From Methanocorpusculum sp. (GTDB taxonomy: Archaea; Halobacteriota; Methanomicrobia; Methanomicrobiales; Methanocorpusculaceae): DNA of 34,294 bases. The notes under the pieces are model-generated. The model was given only the letters and a program-made list of their open reading frames with translations, was not told where the DNA came from and ran no database searches. Below, one piece after another: positions 1-7,856 of this stretch. The position numbers and the translations under genes are program-made. Position 1 is the stretch's first letter, and each line of letters opens with the position of its first letter. The stretch lies in assembly GCA_029987235.1 (NCBI GenBank), contig DALTWF010000017.1, forward strand, positions 1 to 34,294, in the 5' to 3' direction.

Positions 1-107
1 TTGAGAAAACGTTATCTCTGAACGGCGACAAACTCACCGCAGACGATGGATTATCCTTCGTACGTGCTGCAAACAATGCAAGCGGGGCGTTTATATATAT
101 TAGTTGA
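1..107 (+). CDS. C-terminal end of an unknown protein (partial)
   Basis: An open frame runs from the window edge (frame starting at base 3) to a TGA at 105-107. It encodes 34 residues rich in Ala, Asn, Gly and Asp and ends in Ile-Tyr-Ile-Ser. No start or domain is visible. The base pattern looks like coding sequence: A/C-ending codons as in most genes of this window. The flavour would suit the tail of a surface or secreted beta-rich protein, but that is a guess. It could also be a chance frame. Confidence 0.35.
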   Translation, partial: EKTLSLNGDKLTADDGLSFVRAANNASGAFIYIS

Positions 108-425
108 AAAAGTATGTACCCACTCAACGGGAATATGAATCATATCTTTTCATTGAGGTGCTTGAAACGAAAGTCTCATGTTGTTTTTTTTTTCAAAAAT
201 GAGGAAGGCTGAATACTAACAAAAAAGTAATACCCTCCAAACACACACAGCACCCCCGCCGACACGGACATTATCCAACACACCAAACCGGCACCCCGAA
301 TTAACCACCGCAGCAAAAAACCATGCACTGATACATTCTCAGCACAGAAAAAAACCACCCGCACAAAAAAAACTGAAAAAAATGTCACTCACTTTTTTCA
401 CAAGCAAAAAAAAGTCACCGGCCGG
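108..425. other. A/C-rich intergenic spacer
   Basis: About 320 bases without a convincing gene. The plus strand is very poor in G from about 220 to 425 and has several A-runs and C-rich stretches. A 70-codon minus-strand frame (176-388) starts with GTG. It would give a hydrophobic peptide, but has no ribosome binding site and starts inside a low-complexity run, so I do not call it. A T-run at 184-193 may end transcription of the gene that stops at 107. Confidence 0.5.
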
Positions 426-446
426 AAAATAAAAAAATAAAAAAGA
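426..446 (-). terminator. U-rich terminator of the amino-acid ABC operon
   Basis: About 20 bases after the ATPase stop codon the minus strand reads as runs of T broken by single A bases, with a GC-rich stretch before it. This is the usual archaeal U-tract type of terminator. Confidence 0.6.
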
Positions 447-467
447 ACTGCCCCTGCTTCCCGCCCC

Positions 468-1211
468 TTACAGCACCTTGGATAAAAAGTCCTGCAGACG
501 CGGACTCCTGGGACACGTAAAAATCTTATCCGGCGTATTCTCCTCCTCAATAACACCACCATTAATGAAAAACACCCGGTCCGCAATCTCCCGTGCAAAA
601 CCCATCTCATGCGTAACGACAAGCATAGTCATACCCGACTCGGCAAGCTCCTTGATAACCGACAAAACCTCACCCACCATCTCAGGATCAAGAGCCGACG
701 TCGGCTCATCAAACAACATCACATCAGGATTCATCGCAAGAGCCCGCACAATAGCAACACGCTGCTGCTGACCCCCCGAAAGCTTCTGCGGATGCTCCTC
801 CGCTTTATCTAAAAGACCGATACGCTTCAAAAGCTCCTCAGCTCTTTTATCCGCATCCTCCCTGGACATCCTGCCAAGCTTCACCGGAGCAAGTGTAATA
901 TTCTGCCTCACCGACATATGCGGGAACAGATTAAACTGCTGAAACACCATCCCGATTTTTTCCCGCATCTTATTGACATTCACCGACTTATCCGTAATAT
1001 CCGTCCCCTCAAATAAAATCTGCCCTGACGAAGGCAGCTCAAGCAGATTCAGCGACCTAAGGAATGTAGACTTACCACAACCCGACGGACCAATAATCGC
1101 TATAACCTCACCGACATGAACCTCAGTCGAAATACCCTTCAGAACCTCATGATCGCCAAACGACTTATGCAGATCCTTAACCTCAATTAATACATCACCC
1201 TTAGACAGCAT
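468..1211 (-). CDS. Polar amino-acid ABC transporter, ATP-binding subunit (GlnQ/ArtP type)
   Basis: Cytoplasmic ATPase that powers uptake of a polar amino acid, working with the permease just upstream and the binding lipoprotein beyond it. The 247-residue length is normal for the GlnQ/HisP family. Visible motifs are Walker A GPSGCGKST (41-49), Q-loop Gln91, signature LSGGQ (144-148), Walker B VMLFDE (164-169) and the H-loop His201. The ATG lies inside the last codons of the permease (11-bp overlap), so translation is probably coupled. Its wobble positions favour G and T, unlike most genes here (see findings). Substrate is not readable from the sequence; glutamine, arginine or another polar amino acid are all possible. 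Confidence 0.93.
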   Translation of the reverse strand: MLSKGDVLIEVKDLHKSFGDHEVLKGISTEVHVGEVIAIIGPSGCGKSTFLRSLNLLELPSSGQILFEGTDITDKSVNVNKMREKIGMVFQQFNLFPHMSVRQNITLAPVKLGRMSREDADKRAEELLKRIGLLDKAEEHPQKLSGGQQQRVAIVRALAMNPDVMLFDEPTSALDPEMVGEVLSVIKELAESGMTMLVVTHEMGFAREIADRVFFINGGVIEEENTPDKIFTCPRSPRLQDFLSKVL

Positions 1212-2016
1212 TTGCTTTCATCCTCCTCTCTAATTTTCCGACAAGCCACGTAAGAACCATAACCATCACAAGATAAATCAGCGCAACACCGATTAACGGC
1301 ATAAACGCCTCATACGTCTGACTCCTGATAATATCACCCGCACGGGTTAAATCAACTGTACCAATATAACCGGCAACCGAAGTCTCCTTCAGAAGCGTAA
1401 TACCCTCATTACATAATGCAGGCAGAATATTCTTAATTGCCTGCGGCAAAATAATGAGCACCATCGTGATTTTAAACGGAAGCCCGAGACTCGAACCCGC
1501 CTCAAACTGACCCTTCGGAACCGCATTAATACCCGCCCTGATGATTTCTGCCACATACGCACCCGAGTTCAGACCAAACGCAATAATTGCAACAATAACC
1601 TTGGCAACATCCACCGTTGCAAAAATCACATAATAAATAATAAGCAGCTGCACAAGCACCGGCGTCCCCCGGATAACCGTCAGATATACCTTGCATACAG
1701 CATTTGCTACAATCCACCTGTGCTGCATCTCGTTTACCGTTCTGATAACAGCAACCAGCGTTCCAAGAACCATACCTAAAATCAGAGCGAAAAACGCAAT
1801 AATCAAAGTGTTGCACAGACCTTCAATAATGTAACTGTACCGGTCTTTTTCAATAAAGTTCTGCACAAACTTGTCCTTAATAGACATCTCATCATCCGGC
1901 GTGTTAATATCATCCAGATACACAAACAGTGCAAGGCCTGCAAGAGCCACAACACACACAGCCGCGATTATGAGTATTTTTTTCTTTGCGGACATAGGTC
2001 CTTTTTCACCAGACAT
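1201..2016 (-). CDS. Polar amino-acid ABC transporter, permease subunit (HisM/GlnP type)
   Basis: Integral membrane channel subunit of an amino-acid importer. An N-terminal TM helix lies near residues 14-34. After a roughly 30-residue loop comes the BPD-type permease domain with about five further helices. The cytoplasmic EAA loop is recognisable (EAGSSLGLP), the site that contacts the ATPase. I chose the ATG at 2016 because GAGG sits six bases before it. A TTG at 2028 extends the frame by four codons, and an ATG at 1995 is also possible. It shares the G/T-ending codon style of the ATPase gene and not that of the binding protein gene. Confidence 0.9.
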   Translation of the reverse strand: MSGEKGPMSAKKKILIIAAVCVVALAGLALFVYLDDINTPDDEMSIKDKFVQNFIEKDRYSYIIEGLCNTLIIAFFALILGMVLGTLVAVIRTVNEMQHRWIVANAVCKVYLTVIRGTPVLVQLLIIYYVIFATVDVAKVIVAIIAFGLNSGAYVAEIIRAGINAVPKGQFEAGSSLGLPFKITMVLIILPQAIKNILPALCNEGITLLKETSVAGYIGTVDLTRAGDIIRSQTYEAFMPLIGVALIYLVMVMVLTWLVGKLERRMKANAV

Positions 2017-2076
2017 GGGCTTCCTCAAAAGTACGATACTATATGCTGTATGATAACTTAAGAATTGTTACTGGCA

Positions 2077-2100
2077 AGAAGAGAAAAAAAGAAGGGAATT
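2077..2100 (-). terminator. Pyrimidine-rich tract after the binding-protein gene
   Basis: Directly after the binding-protein stop the minus strand is a C/T tract with a run of seven T. It probably terminates part of the transcripts, giving more binding protein than permease. A/T-rich, TATA-like sequence between it and the permease could restart transcription. Confidence 0.4.
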
Positions 2101-2862
2101 TTATTTGATATACTTGGCAATAATCATGTCAAGTGTACCGTTTTCCTTCAGTTTTGCAAGAGCTGCGTTAATCTTGTTCTTTAATTCGGTGTTGCCCTTC
2201 TTGATTGCGATTGCATAGTCTTCAAGGGTGAACTCCTTTTCGAGGATTTCAAGGGATTTTGCATTTGCACTGTATTTTAATGCCGGCTGTTCATCAATTA
2301 CGATACAGTCAATCTTCTTTGCTTCAAGAGCCTGGAAAAGGTCTGCAGCATTGTTTAAACGCATAATTTCCTTTGCAGAGTCTTCATAATCGCTGACATA
2401 AATATCACCGGTGGTACCAAGCTGGACACCAATCTTTGCACCTGCAAAATCTTCATCAGATTCAATCTTCTTGTCACCGTTCTTGTTTACAACAATAACC
2501 TGCTTGGAGGTTGCATACGTGTCAGAGAAGTCGATGTTCTTTAATCTGTCCTCGGTAACAGTCATTGCTGCTGCACCGACATCAACCTTACCGGTGGAAA
2601 CTGCAGTAATGATAGTATCGAACTTCATATCCTCAATCTTTAAGGTCATACCGAGTTCGTTTGCGACTGCTTCCATCATTTCTGCATCGATACCGACAAT
2701 CTTTCCATTTTCATAGTATTCGTACGGCTGGAATTCTGCATTGGTTCCCATAACCAGAACCGGCTTGTTGTCAGTCTGTTGCGGGGTGCTTGTACATCCT
2801 GCGGTTAAAACAACAGCAAGAACAACCAGAATCACTGCAAGTACGAGTAATCCTTTCTTCAT
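2101..2862 (-). CDS. Polar amino-acid ABC transporter, substrate-binding lipoprotein
   Basis: Extracytoplasmic receptor of the family 3 solute-binding proteins (PF00497), anchored to the outer face of the membrane. It opens with Lys-Lys, a long hydrophobic stretch and a lipobox ending LTAGC. A Thr/Gln-rich linker leads into the two-lobe fold. The family pattern is clear: an early PYEYYENGKIVGIDAEMM stretch, then FDTIITAVSTGKVD and a mid-protein TVTEDR segment. I start at the ATG at 2862, ten bases after AGGTG; a TTG two codons upstream is the alternative. Its codons are A/C-ending, unlike the permease and ATPase that follow. Ligand is unknown. Confidence 0.92.
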   Translation of the reverse strand: MKKGLLVLAVILVVLAVVLTAGCTSTPQQTDNKPVLVMGTNAEFQPYEYYENGKIVGIDAEMMEAVANELGMTLKIEDMKFDTIITAVSTGKVDVGAAAMTVTEDRLKNIDFSDTYATSKQVIVVNKNGDKKIESDEDFAGAKIGVQLGTTGDIYVSDYEDSAKEIMRLNNAADLFQALEAKKIDCIVIDEQPALKYSANAKSLEILEKEFTLEDYAIAIKKGNTELKNKINAALAKLKENGTLDMIIAKYIK

Positions 2863-2900
2863 AATCAAATTACACCTGAATAATTTTCAGAGATCCCTCT

Positions 2901-2918
2901 GTACAGTAAAGGTTGTAC
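2901..2918. promoter_or_regulatory. Short inverted repeat in the binding-protein promoter region
   Basis: GTACA at 2901-2905 and its complement TGTAC at 2914-2918 flank eight bases. The element lies 40-56 bp upstream of the ATG at 2862. It also lies about 25 bases after a TATA-like CCTATAAC (minus, near 2937-2944), so it would cover the transcription start. An operator role is inferred from position only. Confidence 0.25.
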
Positions 2919-3049
2919 CTTAACGATGATAAGAGTTGTTATAGGAAAGTTTGTATCTTATGGACCAAAACAAAATCAACAACCCGGAAATACCGGCTTA
3001 AAAATACAAAATACTTACAGAAACGCAGGAAAAGAAATGTATGGAATAA

Positions 3050-3226
3050 TTATTCCATGGAGATAGCAGACTCAGGGCACTCATCGATACAGCTTTCGCA
3101 GTCAACACAGGTGTCTTTGTCTACTTTTGCTTTGTCATCGTCGCCGATTGCAATTGCTGCAGACGGGCAGATATCTACACAGGTCGTACATCCTGTGCAC
3201 TTGTTTTTGTCAATTTTAGCTGGCAT
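3050..3226 (-). CDS. Small 2[4Fe-4S] ferredoxin
   Basis: A 58-residue electron carrier. Two clusters of the form Cys-x2-Cys-x2-Cys-x3-Cys-Pro are visible: Cys10, 13, 16 and 20, and Cys40, 43, 46 and 50, each followed by Pro. This is the classic arrangement for two [4Fe-4S] clusters of low potential. Start is an ATG with GAGAGG seven bases upstream, and a TATA-like CATATATGC lies at 3273-3281 (minus). Methanogens use such ferredoxins with hydrogenases, formylmethanofuran dehydrogenase and CODH. Nothing nearby shows the partner. It is a single gene between the transporter and dapB. Confidence 0.93.
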   Translation of the reverse strand: MPAKIDKNKCTGCTTCVDICPSAAIAIGDDDKAKVDKDTCVDCESCIDECPESAISME

Positions 3227-3303
3227 TTTACGTACCTCTCAGTATTGTGCTAATAGTATTGGTTTTATCCAAGCATATATGTTTCTACTGCGGACCAGAA
3301 AAA

Positions 3304-4059
3304 TCAGAGGTTTAAGACCTCTTTCATCGTATACACACCCGGTTTTGCAGTCGGAACCCAGGCTGCAGCACGAACAGCACCGCGTGCGAAAACAGAACGG
3401 TCATAAGCTCTGTGCGAAAGTTCAATCGTCTCGAAATTCTGATGGAACTGAACCTTGTGGTCACCCACAACATCCCCCCCGCGGATTACATGAACACCGA
3501 TTTCATTTTTGCGCTCGGTCATGCCGCAGCGCCCGTATATCTCCTCACGGTCGCCGACTTCTTCTTCAATAATCTTGAGAATCGTCTTTGCAGTTCCTGA
3601 TGGTGCATCCTTCTTGTTTCTGTGGTGCGCCTCGATTACCTCGATATCATAGTCACCGAGTTTTTTAGCCGCCTCGCGGACAAGTTCCCAGAAGATATTG
3701 ACACCGACAGAGAAGTTCGTTGTCTTGACCATGGCAACGTTTTTGCATGCCTCAAGGAGTTCTTTGTCCTGTTCCGGCGTAAATCCGGTGGTGCCGATAA
3801 CAAGATTCACGCCTTTTGCGGCGGCAATTTTAGCATTGACCATAGTTGCTGCTGCAATCGTGAAATCAATCATTACATCAGGTTTTACCTCATCGATAAA
3901 AGCCGCAAGTTTATCTGAAGGAACAACCGGTTTTCCAAGGACGGTTCCTTCTTTAATATCAACACCGCCGACAAATTCCAGGTCCGGGTTTTCACGAATC
4001 ATACTTGATATGATAGTGCCCATCCTGCCCATTGCACCGCAGACGATAACTTTAGTCAT
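3304..4059 (-). CDS. dapB: 4-hydroxy-tetrahydrodipicolinate reductase
   Basis: Reduces hydroxy-tetrahydrodipicolinate with NAD(P)H in the lysine/diaminopimelate pathway, in the cytoplasm. The 251-residue length fits the family. Seen are the Rossmann motif GAMGRMG (8-14), the IGTTGF segment (88-93), and the signature EAHHRNKKDAPSGTA (143-157), which holds the catalytic His and Lys and the substrate-binding Gly-Thr. The start overlaps the end of dapA by eight bases, so the two are co-translated and catalyse consecutive steps. Confidence 0.96.
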   Translation of the reverse strand: MTKVIVCGAMGRMGTIISSMIRENPDLEFVGGVDIKEGTVLGKPVVPSDKLAAFIDEVKPDVMIDFTIAAATMVNAKIAAAKGVNLVIGTTGFTPEQDKELLEACKNVAMVKTTNFSVGVNIFWELVREAAKKLGDYDIEVIEAHHRNKKDAPSGTAKTILKIIEEEVGDREEIYGRCGMTERKNEIGVHVIRGGDVVGDHKVQFHQNFETIELSHRAYDRSVFARGAVRAAAWVPTAKPGVYTMKEVLNL

Positions 4060-4945
4060 AGTGCGAAAGCACCTCCTTCAGTTTTGCAGAGTTCTCCGGA
4101 CCCATGGTGTCCAGCGGAAGACGGACACCTCCGTAATTGACAAGACCGCGAATCTGTGCCGCCATTTTGACCGGAACCGGGTTAACCTCCATGAAAAGTG
4201 CCTTGGAAAGTTCCATTAACTCATAATGCATCTTCATTGCACCCATGCGGTCATTGTTCATAAACATATTGTACATGCTGACCACGCGATTGGGCTCAAT
4301 GTTTGCCGTAACAGAGATAACTCCCTTTCCACCGACAGACAGAACCGGCAGGGTAAGAGAGTCGTCACCACAGGTAAGAATGAACGGATAGTCGCGCTCT
4401 AAATCCTGCGTGCCGTTGATGATAGCCATCATCTGGTCAATATTTCCTGAAGCTTCCTTTACTGCGACAATATTCGGAATAGTCTTGACCATTTCGATGA
4501 TTAAGTCTGCCGGGAGGTTTTGTCCGGTTCTGCCCGGGATGTTGTAAACGATTACAGGAAGACCAACATCAGCTACGAGTTTATAGTGTTTGAGGAGTCC
4601 GGAGCGGTTTGGTTTGTTGTAATACGGGCTGATTAATAAAACACCGTCTGCGCCGGACATTTTTGCGGCACGAGTCATAAAGACTGCTTCTTCGGTGTTG
4701 TTGGAACCGGTACCTGCAATTGCTGCAACACGGTTGTCCGTTGCCGATACGGTTTCTTCAACGACACGGATATGCTCGGCATGAGTCATAGTTGCCGATT
4801 CACCGGTAGAGCCGCAGGCAAGAACGCCGTGGACTCCTCCCTTTATCACGTGTTCGATTGTGTTTCGAAGACCATCAATATCGAGCGACTGGGACGCATC
4901 GTTATTGAACGGTGTAATTAATGCTGGAATAACTCCTTCAAACAT
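4052..4945 (-). CDS. dapA: 4-hydroxy-tetrahydrodipicolinate synthase
   Basis: Condenses pyruvate with aspartate semialdehyde, the first step committed to lysine. It is a TIM-barrel Schiff-base aldolase. At 297 residues it has GSTGE (45-49), the proton-shuttle Tyr134 in VIVYNIPGRT, and the Schiff-base Lys163 in AVKEASG. The N-terminus matches the family at the ATG. No Shine-Dalgarno sequence is visible, and an A/T-rich stretch lies only a few bases before the ATG. It leads the dapA-dapB pair. Its closeness to DapA rather than KDG or N-acetylneuraminate aldolase is supported by the dapB neighbour. Confidence 0.96.
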   Translation of the reverse strand: MFEGVIPALITPFNNDASQSLDIDGLRNTIEHVIKGGVHGVLACGSTGESATMTHAEHIRVVEETVSATDNRVAAIAGTGSNNTEEAVFMTRAAKMSGADGVLLISPYYNKPNRSGLLKHYKLVADVGLPVIVYNIPGRTGQNLPADLIIEMVKTIPNIVAVKEASGNIDQMMAIINGTQDLERDYPFILTCGDDSLTLPVLSVGGKGVISVTANIEPNRVVSMYNMFMNNDRMGAMKMHYELMELSKALFMEVNPVPVKMAAQIRGLVNYGGVRLPLDTMGPENSAKLKEVLSHYD

Positions 4946-4993
4946 ATGTGTTATATATTTGTACTAGGGTGTGATGTAGTTTTTGGATGAACA

Positions 4994-5010
4994 GGAAAAA
5001 AGAAGGAAAG
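4994..5010 (-). terminator. U-rich terminator after the metallo-hydrolase gene
   Basis: Immediately behind the stop at 5011 the minus strand reads CTTTCCTTC then six T. It lies between this gene and dapA, which suggests the two are separate transcripts. Confidence 0.45.
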
Positions 5011-5745
5011 TTACAGCACCCAGAAATCCATATCCCGCGCCCCGTGCGGATATTCCCATGCAACTTTATGACTCATGTGTACTGCGTGCCATTCTTTAGG
5101 GGAAAGACGTGCAGCAAGGGCTTCTGCTTCGGCTGTGTTCATGTGCTTTGAAATGGTCACATCCGGATTGAATATTGCATCAAGCAAAAGAAGGTCTGCT
5201 CCTTTCATCTGCTCAACTGACGCATCAGAAATCTCGGGTCTTGAATCGCACGAATACACAAACACTTTTCCGTCCGCCTCAATCCGCATGCCGTACGTTG
5301 GTGTATCGTGAACAACCGGAAACAGCGTCACTTTCATGCCGCATATTTCCACCGGTACAAACGGGTTTACATATGTTTCATCATGTTTGATGAAGGAAAA
5401 CACCCCTCCGCAGTATTTCAGCACCTCGGGTGCACCGTAAACATGGATTGACTCGCGCTGCACCCGGTAAAAATCCCCGAACCCCATGAAATGGTCGTAA
5501 TGTCCGTGCGTCCAGATTACTGCATCAATATGAGGAGAGCCCGCGGCAAGAAGCTGGCGGCGTAAATCCGGTCCGGTATCAATAAGAAGATGCCGACCCC
5601 GGTGTTCAACAAGTATTGAAGTCCGCAGACGCTCAAGACCGTTTTTTCGGGCCTTCTGACAAACCGGACAGTCGCAGCCCACCTTCGGCGTACCAACAAC
5701 ATCACCTGTGCCAAGCACTGTTATTTTCATCGTTATATATACCAT
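5011..5745 (-). CDS. PhnP-like metallo-beta-lactamase-fold phosphodiesterase
   Basis: Predicted metal-dependent hydrolase of the MBL superfamily. Near the N-terminus is GTGDVVGTPKVGCDCPVC, where Cys24, 26 and 29 resemble the structural zinc site of PhnP. The main metal motif is THGHYDH (79-85). Later His and Asp residues (VVHDTP, YSCDSRP, MSHK) fit the remaining ligands. PhnP cleaves cyclic ribose phosphates in phosphonate breakdown, but no phn genes are present here. The true substrate may be another cyclic nucleotide or phosphodiester. Start could be the ATG at 5745 or the one at 5730; the family core begins at the second. Confidence 0.8.
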   Translation of the reverse strand: MVYITMKITVLGTGDVVGTPKVGCDCPVCQKARKNGLERLRTSILVEHRGRHLLIDTGPDLRRQLLAAGSPHIDAVIWTHGHYDHFMGFGDFYRVQRESIHVYGAPEVLKYCGGVFSFIKHDETYVNPFVPVEICGMKVTLFPVVHDTPTYGMRIEADGKVFVYSCDSRPEISDASVEQMKGADLLLLDAIFNPDVTISKHMNTAEAEALAARLSPKEWHAVHMSHKVAWEYPHGARDMDFWVL

Positions 5746-5798
5746 TGACCTTTGCCGGATAAATAGACTGTGTCATACTATTTATTCTTGAAAAACCA

Positions 5799-6236
5799 AT
5801 GCCTAACAAATCTTACATGATCTCTGAAACCATACACTGCAAAGGCCATATTAATGTCGCAGGCAACCATAAAAGCACGTTTGAAATAACCAAAGAAGCG
5901 GAATTATCCCCGAAAGGAGACTGCATTATAGGCGTTTGCGCCGACAAGGGGGCCGCAGATTTATCCCCTGAATTCAAAGCCGCTCTTCAAAAAGACGGCG
6001 CAGAACTTGAAACAAAGCTCATCTGCGGCGATATTGAATATGTGGTGAAGTCAAAAGGCGGCGCAGGTCTATCTCTTACGCACCCTGAAGACCTTGTCTG
6101 GCGCAAAAGCGAATTTACCTGTCCGAGGACAATAGGAAACGCATCAGACGCGGCCGCACGGGATTTGCCGCGCGAATTAATGGAACGCCTGAAAAAAGGA
6201 GAAGAACTTATTGTTATTCTGACTGTCCGCGGGTAA
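5799..6236 (+). CDS. DUF371 protein
   Basis: A 145-residue cytoplasmic protein of the archaeal DUF371 family, whose function is unknown. The family pattern is visible in the first third: CKGH, NHKSTFEITKE, then LSPKGDCIIGVCADKGAADL. The rest alternates charged and hydrophobic segments with no catalytic motif I can name. It is transcribed away from the metallo-hydrolase gene and runs head-on into xseB, sharing 23 bp at the 3' ends. An ATG at 5817 is an alternative start. A TATA-like GATAAATAG (5759-5767) fits a short leader. Confidence 0.85.
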   Translation: MPNKSYMISETIHCKGHINVAGNHKSTFEITKEAELSPKGDCIIGVCADKGAADLSPEFKAALQKDGAELETKLICGDIEYVVKSKGGAGLSLTHPEDLVWRKSEFTCPRTIGNASDAAARDLPRELMERLKKGEELIVILTVRG

Positions 6237-6423
6237 CTTCTGTTATGGTAAGTTCTGCCTTCTGCAGAATTTCCTCGCAGATTTTTATCAGTTCCATTCC
6301 GCGTTTGTGTAAAACAACGGCCTCTTCTACAGAGGTATTGGAATTGTCCAGTTGTTTTGCAATCTGCTTTAATTCATTTATCATCTCTTCGTAGGTTAAT
6401 TCCTGTTTTGTATCTTCCGTCAT
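6214..6423 (-). CDS. xseB: Exonuclease VII small subunit
   Basis: Small helical subunit that binds XseA to form exonuclease VII, which degrades single-stranded DNA from both ends. The 69-residue protein has the family pattern YEEMINELKQIAKQL near the N-terminus, then SVEEAVVLHKRGMELI. Its ATG overlaps the xseA stop by four bases, as in many bacterial xseAB operons. The 3' end overlaps the convergent DUF371 gene by 23 bp, an unusually tight arrangement. Confidence 0.93.
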   Translation of the reverse strand: MTEDTKQELTYEEMINELKQIAKQLDNSNTSVEEAVVLHKRGMELIKICEEILQKAELTITEVTRGQSE

Positions 6424-7808
6424 AGTATTTTCTCCACTGTTGTTTCAATTCTGCCGTCTGCAAGTTGTAAGGTTAGTTTTTCTGACACTTTAGCGTCTTT
6501 GACCGATTTTACGACTGAGCCGCCGCGGTACACAAGTGCATAGCCGAGTTTCAGCGGTTTTTCCGGGTCGCGTGCTGAAATAACCTCTTTCTGCGCGGCA
6601 AGTTCCAGTTTTGCGCGCGATACGGCAGTAAGCGAACTGCGGCAAATCAGTTCGCCTGCACGAATCAGGTCTTCGCGCGCCATTCTGATTTTACGGACAA
6701 AAGCCGCCCCGAGCCGCTCTTCGAAATCCGCGGTCTGCGCCTGCATTTCATCCAGTTTGCGCTGCAGCCGCTTTGGGTCGACACGCCCGCGCAAATCTGC
6801 GAGCATCTCGCGGTTTGCAAGAATAATACCTTCTGTTTTATCATGAATTGCACGGCGCGACTCCTCAAGACTGCGCAGCATTACATTTCTGTCGGGGACA
6901 ACGGATTCTGCTGCTGCAGAAGGTGTCGGAACACGCAGGTCGCTTGCATAATCGGAAAGCGTTGTATCGGTTTCATGACCGATTGCACTGATAACAGGCA
7001 CATTGCTTGCACGGATTGCCTTGACAACCACCGGGTTGTTGAAAACAAACAAATCCTCAAAACTGCCTCCGCCGCGGGCAACAATAATTACCTCGACTTT
7101 GCCCTGTAAAGACGCAATTGCAGCAGCTATCTCAAACTCTGCGCCGGACCCCTGCACCGATGCAGGAGCAAGAAGAATTTCAAGCGGGAAACGCCGCGAG
7201 ACCACGTTTCTGATATCCTGCAGTACAGAACCGGTTTTTGATGTCACCACACCGATTTTCTTCGGAAATAAAGGAAGTGACCGTTTTTCAGAATCAGGAC
7301 GCGGAATAATTCCGGCATCTGTCATCTCTTTTTTCCAGATTTCCTTCTGAAGATACAGACCTGATACACCTTTGCGCGAAGGTTCAACCTTTTTTACGAT
7401 TAACTGCGTACGGCCCGAGGGAGGATAATAATCCACACTGCCGCAGGCGATGATTGAAAGACCGTCTTTTAAGGGGAACGGCAGGTTTTTTGCCGCGGCA
7501 AACTTCCACATAACACAGGAAATTACTGCATCTTTGTCGCCCTTTTCGGAAAGCGAGAAATACTGATGCCCCGATGCGTTCGGGCGGTAACCAGTAACTT
7601 CCCCCTGGACTTTGACATCGGTTAACGCATCGCAGTCCAAAACATCGCGGATTTTTCCGGTTAACTCCAACACCCCGAGGATTTTTTCCTCCTGCACTTC
7701 AAGAGCAGAATTTTCCTTAACCGGTTCAATTGCAGACGCAGAACTCTGGTTGTCGCTGAAATCAAACAATGACGCCATGCCTTCAGCGGATGTCTGCTTT
7801 TTTGCCAT
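6420..7808 (-). CDS. xseA: Exonuclease VII large subunit
   Basis: Catalytic subunit of the single-strand-specific exonuclease. At 462 residues it is near the usual length. Recognisable parts are an OB-fold domain around residues 50-140 (VKVQGEVTGYR, followed by HQYFSLSEKGDKDAVISCVMW), and the catalytic domain with GVVTSKTGSVLQDI, IIVARGGGSFEDL and PVISAIGHETDTTLSDYASDLR. A coiled region and a C-terminal DPEKPLKLGYALVYRGG segment close it. I start at the ATG at 7808; a GTG one codon upstream exists. The enzyme is bacterial in origin and occurs in only some archaea. Confidence 0.94.
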   Translation of the reverse strand: MAKKQTSAEGMASLFDFSDNQSSASAIEPVKENSALEVQEEKILGVLELTGKIRDVLDCDALTDVKVQGEVTGYRPNASGHQYFSLSEKGDKDAVISCVMWKFAAAKNLPFPLKDGLSIIACGSVDYYPPSGRTQLIVKKVEPSRKGVSGLYLQKEIWKKEMTDAGIIPRPDSEKRSLPLFPKKIGVVTSKTGSVLQDIRNVVSRRFPLEILLAPASVQGSGAEFEIAAAIASLQGKVEVIIVARGGGSFEDLFVFNNPVVVKAIRASNVPVISAIGHETDTTLSDYASDLRVPTPSAAAESVVPDRNVMLRSLEESRRAIHDKTEGIILANREMLADLRGRVDPKRLQRKLDEMQAQTADFEERLGAAFVRKIRMAREDLIRAGELICRSSLTAVSRAKLELAAQKEVISARDPEKPLKLGYALVYRGGSVVKSVKDAKVSEKLTLQLADGRIETTVEKIL

Positions 7809-7832
7809 CACTTATGTATTGGTTTTTCAAGA

Positions 7833-7840
7833 TGATAAAA
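7833..7840 (-). promoter_or_regulatory. Weak TATA-like element before xseA
   Basis: Minus-strand TTTTATCA lies about 28 bases from the xseA ATG, with a CCAATAC at 7816-7822 near the expected transcription start. The leader would be under ten bases. Confidence 0.35.
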
Positions 7841-7856
7841 CTCCGCAGGAGGTGGT

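Noticed and set aside
176..388. Minus-strand frame giving a 70-residue hydrophobic peptide
   Set aside because: It starts with GTG in a low-complexity run, has no ribosome site, and its hydrophobicity follows from the G/T-rich strand.
2913..3572. Long plus-strand frame of 219 codons
   Set aside because: It runs across the complement of the ferredoxin and the end of dapB, both clear genes on the minus strand.
4923..4990. TATA-like sequence as the dapA promoter
   Set aside because: It lies only about five bases before the ATG, too close for a transcription start at or before the gene.
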